Shown here: positions 48,761-58,085 of the stretch, one piece after another
Numbering within the stretch: position 1 is the stretch's first letter
Layout of the letters: every line of letters starts with the position of its first letter
Origin: 66-474 sp963771735
GTDB lineage: Bacteria; Pseudomonadota; Gammaproteobacteria; Xanthomonadales; Rhodanobacteraceae
Direction of reading: 5' to 3'
Assembly (NCBI GenBank): GCA_963771735.1
Contig: CAVYUN010000001.1
Coordinates: 744,001 to 808,000 of the forward strand
DNA length: 64,000 nucleotides
Position numbers and translations under genes: made by a program
Notes under the pieces: generated by a model
Databases searched by the model: none
What the model saw: the letters and a program-made list of their open reading frames with translations, nothing else
What the model was told of the DNA's origin: nothing

Positions 48761-49993
48761 ATGCTGCGCACCCTCCGACCCGTTGCCTCGCTGCTGACCG
48801 GCACCGCGTTCTTGCTGATCGGCGTGGGGCTGCTCAACACGCTGATCCCGTTGCGCGGCATGGCAGCCGGTTATTCCGGCACGCTGCTCGGCGGCCTCAC
48901 TTCGGCGTATTACGCCGGTTATTTCATCGGCACCTTCGCGATGCCGCCGCTGGTGCGCCGCATCGGACACATCCGAGCGTTCGCGTTCTGCGCCGCATGC
49001 GCCGCCTGCGTGGTGCTGTTGCACGCGCTGGGCGGTAATCCGATCGCATGGCTGCTGCTGCGATTGCTGACCGGCATCGTGTTGGTCGGGTTGTACGCGA
49101 TCATCGAGAGCTGGCTCAACGCGCAATCGGCGCCCGCGCAACGCGGCACCGTGTTCGCGGCCTACATGGTGGTCAATCTATGCTCGTTGGCACTGGCCCA
49201 GCAGTTGCTGCGCATCGGCGGCCAGACCTTCGTGCTGTTCACCGTGGTGGCGCTGGCGATATGCGCCGCGACGCTGCCGGTATTGCTGACCCGCCAGGCG
49301 CAACCGCAGCCACAGGCAACGCCAAAACTGCAACTCGGCTTGCTGTTCGGCATCGCGCCAACCGCGGGCGCAGGCGCGCTGCTTTCCGGCCTGGCCATGG
49401 GCGCATTCTGGGGCCTGCTGCCGGTGTATGCGCGCCGGGTCGGATTCGACACCGCGATGGTCAGCACCTACATGAGCGTCGCGATCCTGGGCGGCGCGGC
49501 GTTGCAATGGCCACTGGGCCGATTGTCAGACCTGCATGATCGTCGCGTCGTCCTGGCGGGCGTGGCCGCTCTGGCCGCCCTGACAGCACTGGCCGCACTG
49601 GCGACGGATGGTGACGTGTGGCCGGCCATGGCACTGATATTCCTGTTCGGCGGCATGGCCTTCTCCATCTATCCGATCGTGGTCGCGCATTTGGTCGAGC
49701 ACACTCCGCAGGACAGCTTGATGGCGGCAAGCAGCAGCGTGTTGCTGGTCTACGGGGTCGGCTCGGCGCTGGGTCCGCTGATCGCCGGCGCGCTGATCGC
49801 GGCCGTCGGCGCATGGTCGTTGTTCGCGTGGTTCGCCGCCATCCATGCGTTGCTCGCAGGCTACGCAGCGTATCGCTATGGCGCGCGTCGCCGCGAGCCG
49901 CTGCGCGCACGCCGGTTCCATCCGATGCTGCGCACCACGCCGATCGTGATGCGGCTGCTGCGCGTACCGACTCCACCACGCGAAGGCGAATGA
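48761..49993 (+). CDS. MFS transporter (YcaD-like)
   Basis: The 410-residue, 12-helix carrier has a compact MFS layout without the sugar-porter motifs: GLLNTLIPLRGMAAGYSG in helix 1, YYAGYFIGTFAMPPLVRRIGH in helix 2/loop, and PLGRLSDLHDRRVVL in the second half. It resembles the YcaD/UMF group of uncharacterised carriers. The frame runs upstream to 48536, but ATG 48761 begins at the first helix. It lies downstream of TAA1 on the same strand. Substrate unknown. Confidence 0.85.
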   Translation: MLRTLRPVASLLTGTAFLLIGVGLLNTLIPLRGMAAGYSGTLLGGLTSAYYAGYFIGTFAMPPLVRRIGHIRAFAFCAACAACVVLLHALGGNPIAWLLLRLLTGIVLVGLYAIIESWLNAQSAPAQRGTVFAAYMVVNLCSLALAQQLLRIGGQTFVLFTVVALAICAATLPVLLTRQAQPQPQATPKLQLGLLFGIAPTAGAGALLSGLAMGAFWGLLPVYARRVGFDTAMVSTYMSVAILGGAALQWPLGRLSDLHDRRVVLAGVAALAALTALAALATDGDVWPAMALIFLFGGMAFSIYPIVVAHLVEHTPQDSLMAASSSVLLVYGVGSALGPLIAGALIAAVGAWSLFAWFAAIHALLAGYAAYRYGARRREPLRARRFHPMLRTTPIVMRLLRVPTPPREGE

Positions 49994-50141
49994 TCCATCC
50001 GTCCGTTCGACGACATCAAACCAAGGACTCAACAGGCGCCACACGGAAAAGCCATGCGCGACTTGCCGGAACGGATGCGCGCATCGAGCGCACAGGTGGA
50101 TTCCTGAAATACGCTGCGCATCGCCAACGCCTGTGGATCGT

Positions 50142-52100
50142 TCAATGCGACGACAAACCCATCCGCGCACGCACCTGCGTGATTCGCGGATCGGAATACC
50201 AGGGTGCGGTACGGTCGGCAATTGCAGGCAGCATCAATGGATCGTGCGCGGCTTCGGCCGCGAAAAGTGATGTGAAAACCTTGTCGTTCCGGCCAAGTTG
50301 TGTGGACAGAGAAGCCAGTGAAACACCCGAGACGTAGTGATGGCGGCTGCGCGATTCCAGAGTCGCGAGTTGCGCGCGCGCGCCTGCGTCATCGCCGTTC
50401 AGGCTCAACGCAATGCCCAGCATCGAGAGATAGCTGGATGGCACGGGCGAGCCCGCAAGCGCGACGGCAGTGCGCATTTCCCGCAAGGCATCCGGATAGC
50501 GGTTGTTCTGCATGTAGCCCTCGGACAACAGGATGTGCGCGAGCGGAAACCTTGGAGCCAGCGCCACAGCCTCGCGATATTGGGTCAGCGCCTCGTCGGG
50601 ATGCCCCGCATACTGGAGCGCACGGCCGAGATCCACGTTGATGACGGGTGACAGCGGGTCGAGCTTGGCGGCTGTCTGCATCTGCGCAAGCGCGCCATTG
50701 TCATCGTCCATGAACCACAGATACATCCCGTACCACTGGTGCGCATTGGCATCGCTGGGATCGAGCGCCAACGCGCGCGCATACTCGCTCGCCGCCTGCT
50801 TCCATTGCCAGTGTTCCGCGTACAGGAACCCGAGCACCGCATGCACGTGGGCCAGGTTCGCGTTGAGCAACTCCGCGTGCCGCGCCGCGGCGAGTGCGTC
50901 GTCGTAATGTCTATCGGGGGGTGAGTCGCTGTCGTAATCGCTCGACACCGCATACGCCGAAGCCAGTGCCGACCAGGCATCGGCGTAGGAGGGATCATCG
51001 CTCACGGCATGCTGGAAATACACGATCGCCTGATCCAGATCGGCGCGGGTACGTCGGTTCAGGTATTCGAGGCCAACCAGATACGCATCGTGTGCGGCGG
51101 GTTGCACGCCAGGTTTTGTCCCCGGCAACGACGACGGCACGGCCAACTTCGGATACAGCGTCGCCATGACATTGCGTGTGATCTGGTCCTCCATGCCCAG
51201 TACGTCGCCGACAGGGGTGTCGTACTCGCCGGTCCACAGATCGTAACCATTCGACGCATCGACCAGTGCGACCCGCACGCGCAATTTGTCGTTGGAACGC
51301 TGCACGCTGCCTTCCAGCACGTGCTCCACGCCCAACCGGCGCCCCACTTCACGCACGTCCACCGGCTTGTCACGAAACGCGAATGACGAGGTGCGGGCCG
51401 TCACGCGCAACTGCGGCATGCGCGCGAGCCGATTGATGAGTTCCTCGGTCAATCCGTCACTGATGTAGCGCTGGGCCTGTCGTGGATCGGAATCATCGAA
51501 CGGCAGCACCGCCAGCGTGGTCACGGCGCCCGCCTTCGGCGCCGGTGCCCGGGTCGTCCAGGGCCTGGTGTGCCAGCGCATCCACGCAAACACGCCAACC
51601 AGTGCACACAGTAGAACCGCCGAAAGCAGCCACGCAAGCCGCCTGCGTGAGGATACGGTCAACGCCGCATCGGATTTGCGCGGCGCGCCCACCGGCTCGA
51701 TTCCACCTGCCGCTTGCGCATCCGTTGCTCCCTCGGCCAGGGATGCATCGGCCGCCGGCATGTGTTGTACCGGCGCGACCCATTGCAGGCTGCGTCCGTA
51801 CAGCGTGCGGATGACCGACTGGCTCTCGCCATCGTCGCCGACTGCGCGACGCGCCTTGTAAACCAGTTGCCGCAGCGTTGCGTCACTGACCGGGCGCTTG
51901 CCCCAGATGGCACCGATGATTTCCTGCCGGTCCAGCGCGCGGTCGCGATTGCGCAACAACAACAAGAGCAGATCGAGTGTCCGATCCTCGACTGCGACCG
52001 GCGCTTCGCCACACCGCAATCGCCGTTGAGCCGGACTCAGCTGATATTCGCCCCAACGCCAAGCCAAAGCCGGTTCGCCATCGGACCGCCATCCCTGCAC
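50142..52100 (-). CDS. CadC/ToxR-type membrane regulator with TolB-like and TPR domains
   Basis: The 652-residue protein has a cytoplasmic winged-helix DNA-binding domain (about 12-110; ALDRQEIIGAIWGKRPVSDA, TLRQLVYKARRAVGDDGE). One membrane helix follows (LAWLLSAVLLCALVGVFAWM). The periplasmic part is a TolB-like segment (VLPFDDSDPRQAQRYISDGL) and several TPRs to the C-terminus. Such proteins sense an envelope signal and control neighbours. GTG 52100 is preferred; TAGAAT at 52134-52129 is a likely -10. It is divergent from a ten-gene exported-protein series that includes TAA2, so it is the candidate regulator of that series. Confidence 0.85.
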   Translation of the reverse strand: MQGWRSDGEPALAWRWGEYQLSPAQRRLRCGEAPVAVEDRTLDLLLLLLRNRDRALDRQEIIGAIWGKRPVSDATLRQLVYKARRAVGDDGESQSVIRTLYGRSLQWVAPVQHMPAADASLAEGATDAQAAGGIEPVGAPRKSDAALTVSSRRRLAWLLSAVLLCALVGVFAWMRWHTRPWTTRAPAPKAGAVTTLAVLPFDDSDPRQAQRYISDGLTEELINRLARMPQLRVTARTSSFAFRDKPVDVREVGRRLGVEHVLEGSVQRSNDKLRVRVALVDASNGYDLWTGEYDTPVGDVLGMEDQITRNVMATLYPKLAVPSSLPGTKPGVQPAAHDAYLVGLEYLNRRTRADLDQAIVYFQHAVSDDPSYADAWSALASAYAVSSDYDSDSPPDRHYDDALAAARHAELLNANLAHVHAVLGFLYAEHWQWKQAASEYARALALDPSDANAHQWYGMYLWFMDDDNGALAQMQTAAKLDPLSPVINVDLGRALQYAGHPDEALTQYREAVALAPRFPLAHILLSEGYMQNNRYPDALREMRTAVALAGSPVPSSYLSMLGIALSLNGDDAGARAQLATLESRSRHHYVSGVSLASLSTQLGRNDKVFTSLFAAEAAHDPLMLPAIADRTAPWYSDPRITQVRARMGLSSH

Positions 52101-52321
52101 GGCATCGCCCCCGTCATCGTGTCTCGCGATTCTAGCCCATCTGTCCCGTGACACGTACTGCGCTTCGAACAAGCCGTTCCGTGCCGTCGAATCACGTTCG
52201 GGTGACGTTTCCCCGACGTTTCGTGACGTGACAAGCGCAACGCCACAAGCCCAGCATGGCTTCGAACGGACAGCGCGATTCCGCACGCCTGCTTCGAATG
52301 GAAATGACCGGAGACAACTGC

Positions 52322-52771
52322 ATGACCACCCTGTCACGCCGCATCCCTTTTGCACTCGCGGCGCTCGCGCTCTGCGTCGCCGCGACCGCATCTGCCGCGG
52401 GCCAGACGCTACTGTCGCACAAGCGTACCTGCCAAATGACGGTACCCGCGAACTGGCAGATCGACCATCTCGTGAAATCGTCTGCGCATTCGCCGGATCA
52501 CTCGATGAGCGCAGTGATCTCGAACAGCGCCGCAGACACCAGCCTTGCCCTCTCCAAACAGGTGATGGAAGGCACTTATCCGCCCAAACACGTCTTCGAG
52601 GACTCGTCCCGGCGACTCGTCTACGAATACCGGACCGGCACCGGCAAGTTCGGCCTGTACGCCGGCGTACCCGGCCGTCATGGCGACGTCTGCGGAGCGC
52701 AGATCTCTTTTCGCAAGGGACGGGAAGCCCTGGCCCTGCAGATCGCCGCATCCATTGGTCCCGCGCCCTGA
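52322..52771 (+). CDS. small secreted protein of unknown function
   Basis: The 149-residue protein has a signal peptide (FALAALALCVAATASAAG) and a mature part of about 120 residues with two cysteines (KRTCQMTVP and GDVCGAQISF), probably disulfide-linked. The core RTCQMTVPANWQID suggests a small beta domain. GGAG precedes ATG 52322. It is the first gene divergent from the CadC-like regulator. I do not recognise the family. Confidence 0.72.
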   Translation: MTTLSRRIPFALAALALCVAATASAAGQTLLSHKRTCQMTVPANWQIDHLVKSSAHSPDHSMSAVISNSAADTSLALSKQVMEGTYPPKHVFEDSSRRLVYEYRTGTGKFGLYAGVPGRHGDVCGAQISFRKGREALALQIAASIGPAP

Positions 52772-52795
52772 TTCCACCTCCATCGGAGCACACCC

Positions 52796-53257
52796 ATGTC
52801 CATTTGCAACCTGCTGCGCACGTTTTCCCCACTTGCCGTCATCGCGCTGCTGCCGCTGCTCGCCGGTGCCGCGACCGGCGACCTCATGCGTACCACCATG
52901 CACATGAAGATGCAGATGACCGGCATGCCCGCGCAATACGCGGGCATGCTACCGCGCACGATCACCCATCAGGAATGCGTCGCAAGCAACCAGCAACTCC
53001 GTGATCCGCGGCAGTGGGTCAGGGACAGCGACTGCACCGTCAGCAACGTCCACCGTTCGAGGACGGAAGTCACCGCGCATGTGGTGTGCAAGCGCACCAC
53101 GGCCGACGTCGACGTGACCCTGCTGCCCGATGGCGCGCACGGAACCATCCATGCTTCCACCACTACTGGTCAGGGCACGCGCATGGTGAGCGACCAGACC
53201 TTCGAGTCCAGGCGCATCGGCAGTTGCGACTACCAGCCGCACGCGAAGGCGCACTGA
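52796..53257 (+). CDS. DUF3617-like secreted protein
   Basis: The 153-residue exported protein has a signal peptide (LAVIALLPLLAGAAT), a Met-rich stretch (MHMKMQMTGMPAQYAGM) and conserved cysteines in HQECVA, DSDCTV, HVVCKR and GSCDY. These match the DUF3617 pattern of periplasmic proteins in Lysobacterales. A GGAG lies upstream of ATG. It is colinear with and 24 bases downstream of the previous gene. Confidence 0.78.
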   Translation: MSICNLLRTFSPLAVIALLPLLAGAATGDLMRTTMHMKMQMTGMPAQYAGMLPRTITHQECVASNQQLRDPRQWVRDSDCTVSNVHRSRTEVTAHVVCKRTTADVDVTLLPDGAHGTIHASTTTGQGTRMVSDQTFESRRIGSCDYQPHAKAH

Positions 53258-53268
53258 AGACCGATGTC

Positions 53269-54057
53269 TTGGCCGGTCAATTGCCAGTGATCATGTTCTG
53301 CACCGTTGCCCTGGGTGCCTGCGTGCATGGACCCGGTAGCGATGTCGCGCCGCAGGCAAACCTCGCGGCACCTCACCCGGATTCATCCAGGGCGACCACG
53401 ACCACGCCGTCACTTCGATCGATCGCGCCCCGTGGGGTTCGAGACTCGGCCGCGCGGCCACTGATGCCGCTCGAACCTGCCGACGTGCAGCTCTACCTGA
53501 GGGTGATGCGGGCAGCTGCCGAGCGTGTGCGTCATCCGACCACGTTCGATGTCATCGCGCTAGGGGCTACCCGTGCGTGGAACGCCACGCTGGATGCCGC
53601 CGCACGCGAACACGCAAAGCTGCCTGCACCACTCGACGAAGCGATCCTCGAACGCAGCGCGAACCTGACCGGCCACATGACCGACCTTCAGATCGTCGGC
53701 GAACACGGCATCGACCTGTCGCGCTATCAGCGGATTCGCAACACCATCGAAGCGATCATCCCGCTGCATCCGGACGCCCTGTCCTGCGCGCCAGGCGCCA
53801 GCTGCAAAGTCGACATTTCGTCGTACCCGGACGAAGCCAAACATCGGCAAACAGATGAAACGGCTGCGCGCGATCGACGCCTCCTGCGACCACACGCCAG
53901 TGAAATCCTTGCATTGGAAACCACCGTGCGCACAGGCGGTCTGGACGACTCAAACCAGTCGTCCGGAAGCGGGCGCGCGCCACGCGTCCCTACTACTGCA
54001 CGTGGTTCATCTGCCGCGCATGCAAGCACCGCCGGCAAAGCCCACGGCCACGGTTGA
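53269..54057 (+). CDS. lipoprotein A, paralogue of the 57.2-kb lipoprotein
   Basis: The roughly 262-residue protein has a short hydrophobic leader and lipobox VALGAC. The conserved core is ADVQLYLRVMRAAAERVRHP, then DLQIVGEHGIDLSRYQRI, a Cys pair (CAPGASC) and RLLRPHASEILALE. The same blocks occur in the gene just after TAA2. No good ATG lies at the N-terminus: TTG 53269, GTG 53287 and ATG 53293 are alternatives. The C-terminal 40 residues are low complexity. It ends 15 bases before TAA2, so it is probably cotranscribed. Function unknown; an adhesin assembly or anchoring helper is my inference. Confidence 0.7.
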   Translation: MAGQLPVIMFCTVALGACVHGPGSDVAPQANLAAPHPDSSRATTTTPSLRSIAPRGVRDSAARPLMPLEPADVQLYLRVMRAAAERVRHPTTFDVIALGATRAWNATLDAAAREHAKLPAPLDEAILERSANLTGHMTDLQIVGEHGIDLSRYQRIRNTIEAIIPLHPDALSCAPGASCKVDISSYPDEAKHRQTDETAARDRRLLRPHASEILALETTVRTGGLDDSNQSSGSGRAPRVPTTARGSSAAHASTAGKAHGHG

Positions 54058-54072
54058 CCCACGGAGACCCAC

Positions 54073-57000
54073 ATGAACAAGCGCATCTACAGCCTCGTCT
54101 GGAACGCGTCGCTCGGCCAGATCGCGGTTGCATCCGAGCTCGCCGCCGGCAAGCCGCGAGGCGCATCGGTCGTCGCCTGCGCGTGCGGCTCCCTGCGCCG
54201 CACTACGCTTGCCGCTGCACTGTTGCTGGCCTGCGCCACACCCGCCTTTGCGCAGGCACCGGCTGTCACCGCGCATGCGCAAGATATCGCGCAATTCACG
54301 CACGTCACGCCACATGCCAGTCTTCGCGCGCGCACGAATGATGCTCCCAATGCCTGCGTCAACGCCGACGGAACGACGGCACACGTCAACGTCGCCAAGG
54401 CATGCACCGATGCACTTTCCGCACAGGTGTCCGTCTATGCAAAAAGTGCGCAAAACAACGCTGCCGTGTTCGCCGACGCGATCGCGGCCGCGCCCGACGG
54501 TTCGGTTCGTCCCCTGGCTACCGGGAATGGCGTCTGCTCGGGTTTCACCGGCGAGACGGCCAGCGGCAACGACAGCACGGCCTGCGGTGACAACGCCAGC
54601 GCCAGCGGCACCCTCAGCACCGCACTCGGTTACAAGGCCAGCGCGTCCGGCAACAACGGCACTGCACTTGGCGCCTACGCCACTGCCAGCAACAGCAGCA
54701 GCACTGCACTTGGCGACGGCGCCAATGCGTACGGCTTCGGCAGTACCGCGCTTGGGGCGGGTGCCCACGCGACCGGCACATTCAGCGTTGCACTCGGCGG
54801 CGCCCACGCCTACGCGAACTACAGTACCGCACTTGGCGAAGCGGCTGTCGCGATGGGCAGCTACAGCACCGCCGGCGGCGACCGCGCCTATGCGAGTGGC
54901 AACTACAGCATCGCACTTGGCGACGCCGCGTATGCCACAGGAAAGAACAGCACCGCCATTGGCACCGACACCCACGCATCCGGCGGTAGCACCACCGCGG
55001 TTGGCTACCAGGCGGCGGCAAGCAGTGGTGGAGATACCGCGGTCGGCGTCAAGGCCAATACATCCGGCCTCGGCGCCAGTGCATTTGGCGACAGTGCCGC
55101 CGCGAATGGTTACATCAACAGCACAGCTGTCGGTTCCTATGCCAACGCATCCGCCAATTACGCCAGCGCATTCGGCCATGGCGCAATCGCAAGCGGTTAC
55201 TACAGCACGGCTATCGGCGCCAATGCCAGTGCGTCTTACAACGATGCCACGGCGCTCGGCTTCAATGCCAGTGCGTCCTACACCGGCGCCACGGCACTCG
55301 GCTCTTATGCCGCGGCGAGTGGCCCGTACAGTACCGCGATCGGCTTTGACACCAAGGCCAGCAGGACCGGCGCCACCGCACTGGGTAACCGGGCCACCGC
55401 CAGCGGTGTCTTCAGCACCGCTCTCGGCCTCACTGCCGATGCAAGTGGCCGCATCGGCACTGCCATCGGCCGATCGGCCAGCGCATCCGGCGCCGGTACC
55501 GAGGCGCTGGGCGGCTCCGCCACTGCCTCCGGCATTTACGGTGCCGCCATGGGCTACGGCGCTGCCGCAAGCGGCAAGAGCAGCACCGCGGTCGGCGCAG
55601 CGGCCGACATCAACGCGAACGGTTACGTGGATCCCGGCGAAACCGCGACCGCCAGCGGCACCTACGCTTCGTCCTTCGGTGCCGCAGCCCAAGCCACCGG
55701 GAAAGCAACCACCGCCATCGGCGCCGAAGCCCGAGCAGACGGCTATTTCGCCAGCGCACTTGGCTACAAGGCCGCTGCGGGCGGTGACTACAGCACCGCC
55801 ATCGGCGCCAACGCCAGCGCAACCGGACAGTACACCGTCGCGCTTGGCTACAAGACCGCCGCAATGGGCAACACCAGCACCGCCATAGGTACGCTCGCCA
55901 GTACAGCTGATTTTGCCGACACTGCATTCGGCTACAAGGCTAGTGCCAGCGGGATCAGCAGCGTTGCCATCGGCGCATCGGCCCGGACATCCGCCAACAA
56001 GGCCAGCGCGATCGGGTACCAGGCCATTGCCGCCGGTGCCTACAGCAGCGCGTTCGGCACATCGGCGGACGCGGCGGCCCGCAAGTCGGTCGCGATCGGT
56101 TACACCGCCAGTGCCAGTGGCGTCCAGGCTTTCGCCTTGGGTCCGTATGCGCGGGCGACTGCCAGCAATTCCACCGCACTGGGCGGCGCCATCGACCTGA
56201 ACGGCGATGGCACGATTACAGCCGGTGAGTACACCGCCGCCACCGGCGGCCTGTCGATGGCACTTGGCTCCGCAGCACAGGCAACCCAGACCAACGCCAC
56301 GGCAGTCGGTGCCGAGGCGGATGCGACCGGCGCCGGTGCTTCCGCCATCGGTAGCCTGGCCGTGGCTTCCGGCACCAGCTCCGTAGCCATCGGTTTCGGC
56401 TCGGTGGCCAACGGTGCTTATACCGTCTCCTTCGGCGGCAACGGCGTGTACCGCGAACTGGTCAACATCGCCGATCCGACCGCCGCGCACTCGGCAGTCA
56501 ACCTCGAGTATCTGCAGGCCCATTACACCTCCACGCAATCACTGTTGGCGGAGATCACCGCGTTGTACAAGCAAGTGGCGGGCGCGAACGATGCATCGCA
56601 AGTGTCGTCGGACGCGGCTGCACCACCAGTGGCGACGACGGCGACGGGTCCGAGCCCGGCCAGCGACGGGCCCGTACCGCGGACGGTGGCATCGACCGCA
56701 CCTGCCACGCAGGCGCCCGTCGATACCCCAACGCAAACTGCGGTGACCACGGCCAGCACCTACACGGACAAGGAAACGCAGGAGGCATTGCGATCGGCCC
56801 AGACCTACACCGATGCATCCAACGCCCAGACCCTGTCGGCCGCCAATGCCTATACCGACCAGGCACTGTCGGGCTATGTGACCACCGACCAGCTGAGCCA
56901 GTTCGAGTCGCAGGTCAATGCGCAGTTCAACGAAGTCGACAAGCGCATCAACCAGAACGGCGCGGCCAGCGCCGCCTGGGCCGGCTTGGCCCAGAACACA

Positions 57001-57171
57001 TCTGGCACAGGTGCAAACGGTATCGGGATCGGCTTCGGATCTCAGGGTGGCGAGCAGGCCATCGCGGTCGGCTACAAGCGCACCCTCGGCCAGCACGCCA
57101 GTTTCTCGTTTGGCGGTTCTGCCACCGGCAACCAGCACAGCGTCTCCGCCGGCGTCGGGTTCAACTGGTGA
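54073..57171 (+). CDS. trimeric autotransporter adhesin (YadA-like), TAA2
   Basis: The 1,032-residue adhesin starts with an extended signal peptide (MNKRIYSLVWNASLGQ, hydrophobic LAAALLLACATPAFAQA). An Asn/Ala-rich N-terminal region leads to a Cys pair (CSGFTGETASGNDSTAC). One long YadA head of about 40 STAxG-type repeats follows (about 175-740). The head holds a degenerate loop DINANGYVDPGE at 512-523 and a perfect EF-hand-like loop DLNGDGTITAGE at 708-719. A neck, stalk and YadA anchor end the protein. The last 337 residues match TAA1 apart from two substitutions. GGAG precedes ATG. Flanking lipoprotein genes are paralogues of each other. Confidence 0.94.
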   Translation: MNKRIYSLVWNASLGQIAVASELAAGKPRGASVVACACGSLRRTTLAAALLLACATPAFAQAPAVTAHAQDIAQFTHVTPHASLRARTNDAPNACVNADGTTAHVNVAKACTDALSAQVSVYAKSAQNNAAVFADAIAAAPDGSVRPLATGNGVCSGFTGETASGNDSTACGDNASASGTLSTALGYKASASGNNGTALGAYATASNSSSTALGDGANAYGFGSTALGAGAHATGTFSVALGGAHAYANYSTALGEAAVAMGSYSTAGGDRAYASGNYSIALGDAAYATGKNSTAIGTDTHASGGSTTAVGYQAAASSGGDTAVGVKANTSGLGASAFGDSAAANGYINSTAVGSYANASANYASAFGHGAIASGYYSTAIGANASASYNDATALGFNASASYTGATALGSYAAASGPYSTAIGFDTKASRTGATALGNRATASGVFSTALGLTADASGRIGTAIGRSASASGAGTEALGGSATASGIYGAAMGYGAAASGKSSTAVGAAADINANGYVDPGETATASGTYASSFGAAAQATGKATTAIGAEARADGYFASALGYKAAAGGDYSTAIGANASATGQYTVALGYKTAAMGNTSTAIGTLASTADFADTAFGYKASASGISSVAIGASARTSANKASAIGYQAIAAGAYSSAFGTSADAAARKSVAIGYTASASGVQAFALGPYARATASNSTALGGAIDLNGDGTITAGEYTAATGGLSMALGSAAQATQTNATAVGAEADATGAGASAIGSLAVASGTSSVAIGFGSVANGAYTVSFGGNGVYRELVNIADPTAAHSAVNLEYLQAHYTSTQSLLAEITALYKQVAGANDASQVSSDAAAPPVATTATGPSPASDGPVPRTVASTAPATQAPVDTPTQTAVTTASTYTDKETQEALRSAQTYTDASNAQTLSAANAYTDQALSGYVTTDQLSQFESQVNAQFNEVDKRINQNGAASAAWAGLAQNTSGTGANGIGIGFGSQGGEQAIAVGYKRTLGQHASFSFGGSATGNQHSVSAGVGFNW
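56161..57171 (+). repeat. 1,011-bp segment shared by TAA1 and TAA2 (TAA2 copy)
   Basis: Partner of 47532-48542; gap-free with seven substitutions counted by eye. Upstream of it the two heads are clearly diverged, so the shared block has a sharp left boundary inside the coding sequence. Confidence 0.92.
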
Positions 57172-57235
57172 TGATTCGTGCTCGCAGTTCGAGCATTCAG
57201 GACGGCCCCCCATGCGTCCGCACACGGAAGAAAAC

Positions 57236-58030
57236 ATGAAAGCCACAGGTTCGCGTCGCACGCTCCTTCCTTTAATGATGACCGCCGTTGCGCTGGGCGG
57301 CTGCGGGCACGGCGGCAGGAATCCGGAGACCGCAGTGTCCGGATCACAATCAACAGCATCGCGCAATTCGCAGGCAGCATCGGCCGGCAGCGCGCAAGCA
57401 TCCACCGCCTATGTCGATCCACAACTCACCCCGCTTACTACTGTCGACATCGATCTGTACCTGGACGTGATGCGCGCCGCCGCCGCACGCGTGCGACATC
57501 CGACGCCCGCCGATCTCGCCGCGATCAAGCAGGAAAAGGACAACGCGGCCGCGACGAAGGCTGCGGGTAAGACCAATGCGCCGCTCATGGCAAAAGCAGG
57601 TGCCATCCAGAAGCAATTGCAAGCGGCGATGCAAAGCGGCGATGTTTCCAGGGCACAGGCCCTGGCTGTTGCTGCGCGCAAGCAGTTGCAGGCGACCAGC
57701 AGTTCGTTGCAGGTCGTCGCTCCGCTGGATCCGGCGGTTTCCACGCGCGCGATGAACCTGTCCAGCGGCCAGGCCGATCTGCAAATCGTGGCCGAGCGCC
57801 ATCTCGATGCGGATCGCTATGGCCGCATCGTCAGCGTCATCGAGGAAATCTACGTACCGCCCGGTACCGCGGTCGGCGATTGTGGTGACTGCCGGGCCGA
57901 CTTGAGCGCCGAGCAACTGCAGCACGAAAAGGTCCACGAAGCCGGCGTGGCGCGCAACAAGGAACTTCTCGCACCCTACGCCGGGGAAATCCGCTCGCTG
58001 CAAGCGGTGGTGCGCAGCGGCAAATCCTGA
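57236..58030 (+). CDS. lipoprotein B, paralogue of the 53.3-kb lipoprotein
   Basis: The 264-residue lipoprotein (lipobox VALGGC, Cys25) shares blocks with lipoprotein A: VDIDLYLDVMRAAAARVRHP, ADLQIVAERHLDADRYGRI, a CGDC pair and ELLAPYAGEIRSLQAVVRSG. It has an extra helical Lys/Gln/Ala-rich insert in the middle (about residues 105-150), possibly coiled coil. GGAAG five bases upstream supports ATG 57236. It follows TAA2 by 64 bases with only a weak 6-bp hairpin between (57179-57195). Family unnamed to me; adhesin-associated by position. Confidence 0.75.
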   Translation: MKATGSRRTLLPLMMTAVALGGCGHGGRNPETAVSGSQSTASRNSQAASAGSAQASTAYVDPQLTPLTTVDIDLYLDVMRAAAARVRHPTPADLAAIKQEKDNAAATKAAGKTNAPLMAKAGAIQKQLQAAMQSGDVSRAQALAVAARKQLQATSSSLQVVAPLDPAVSTRAMNLSSGQADLQIVAERHLDADRYGRIVSVIEEIYVPPGTAVGDCGDCRADLSAEQLQHEKVHEAGVARNKELLAPYAGEIRSLQAVVRSGKS

Positions 58031-58085
58031 CCAACACGATCTTCGAAACGCAACTACCACAGCGCTTATACGCCAGGGAGACACC

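Noticed and set aside
54007..56538. 843-codon open frame on the minus strand through TAA2, and similar long antisense frames in TAA1
   Set aside because: They mirror the GC-rich, repetitive codons of the adhesin genes (Gly/Cys/Ala-rich nonsense), lack ribosome binding sites and match no family.
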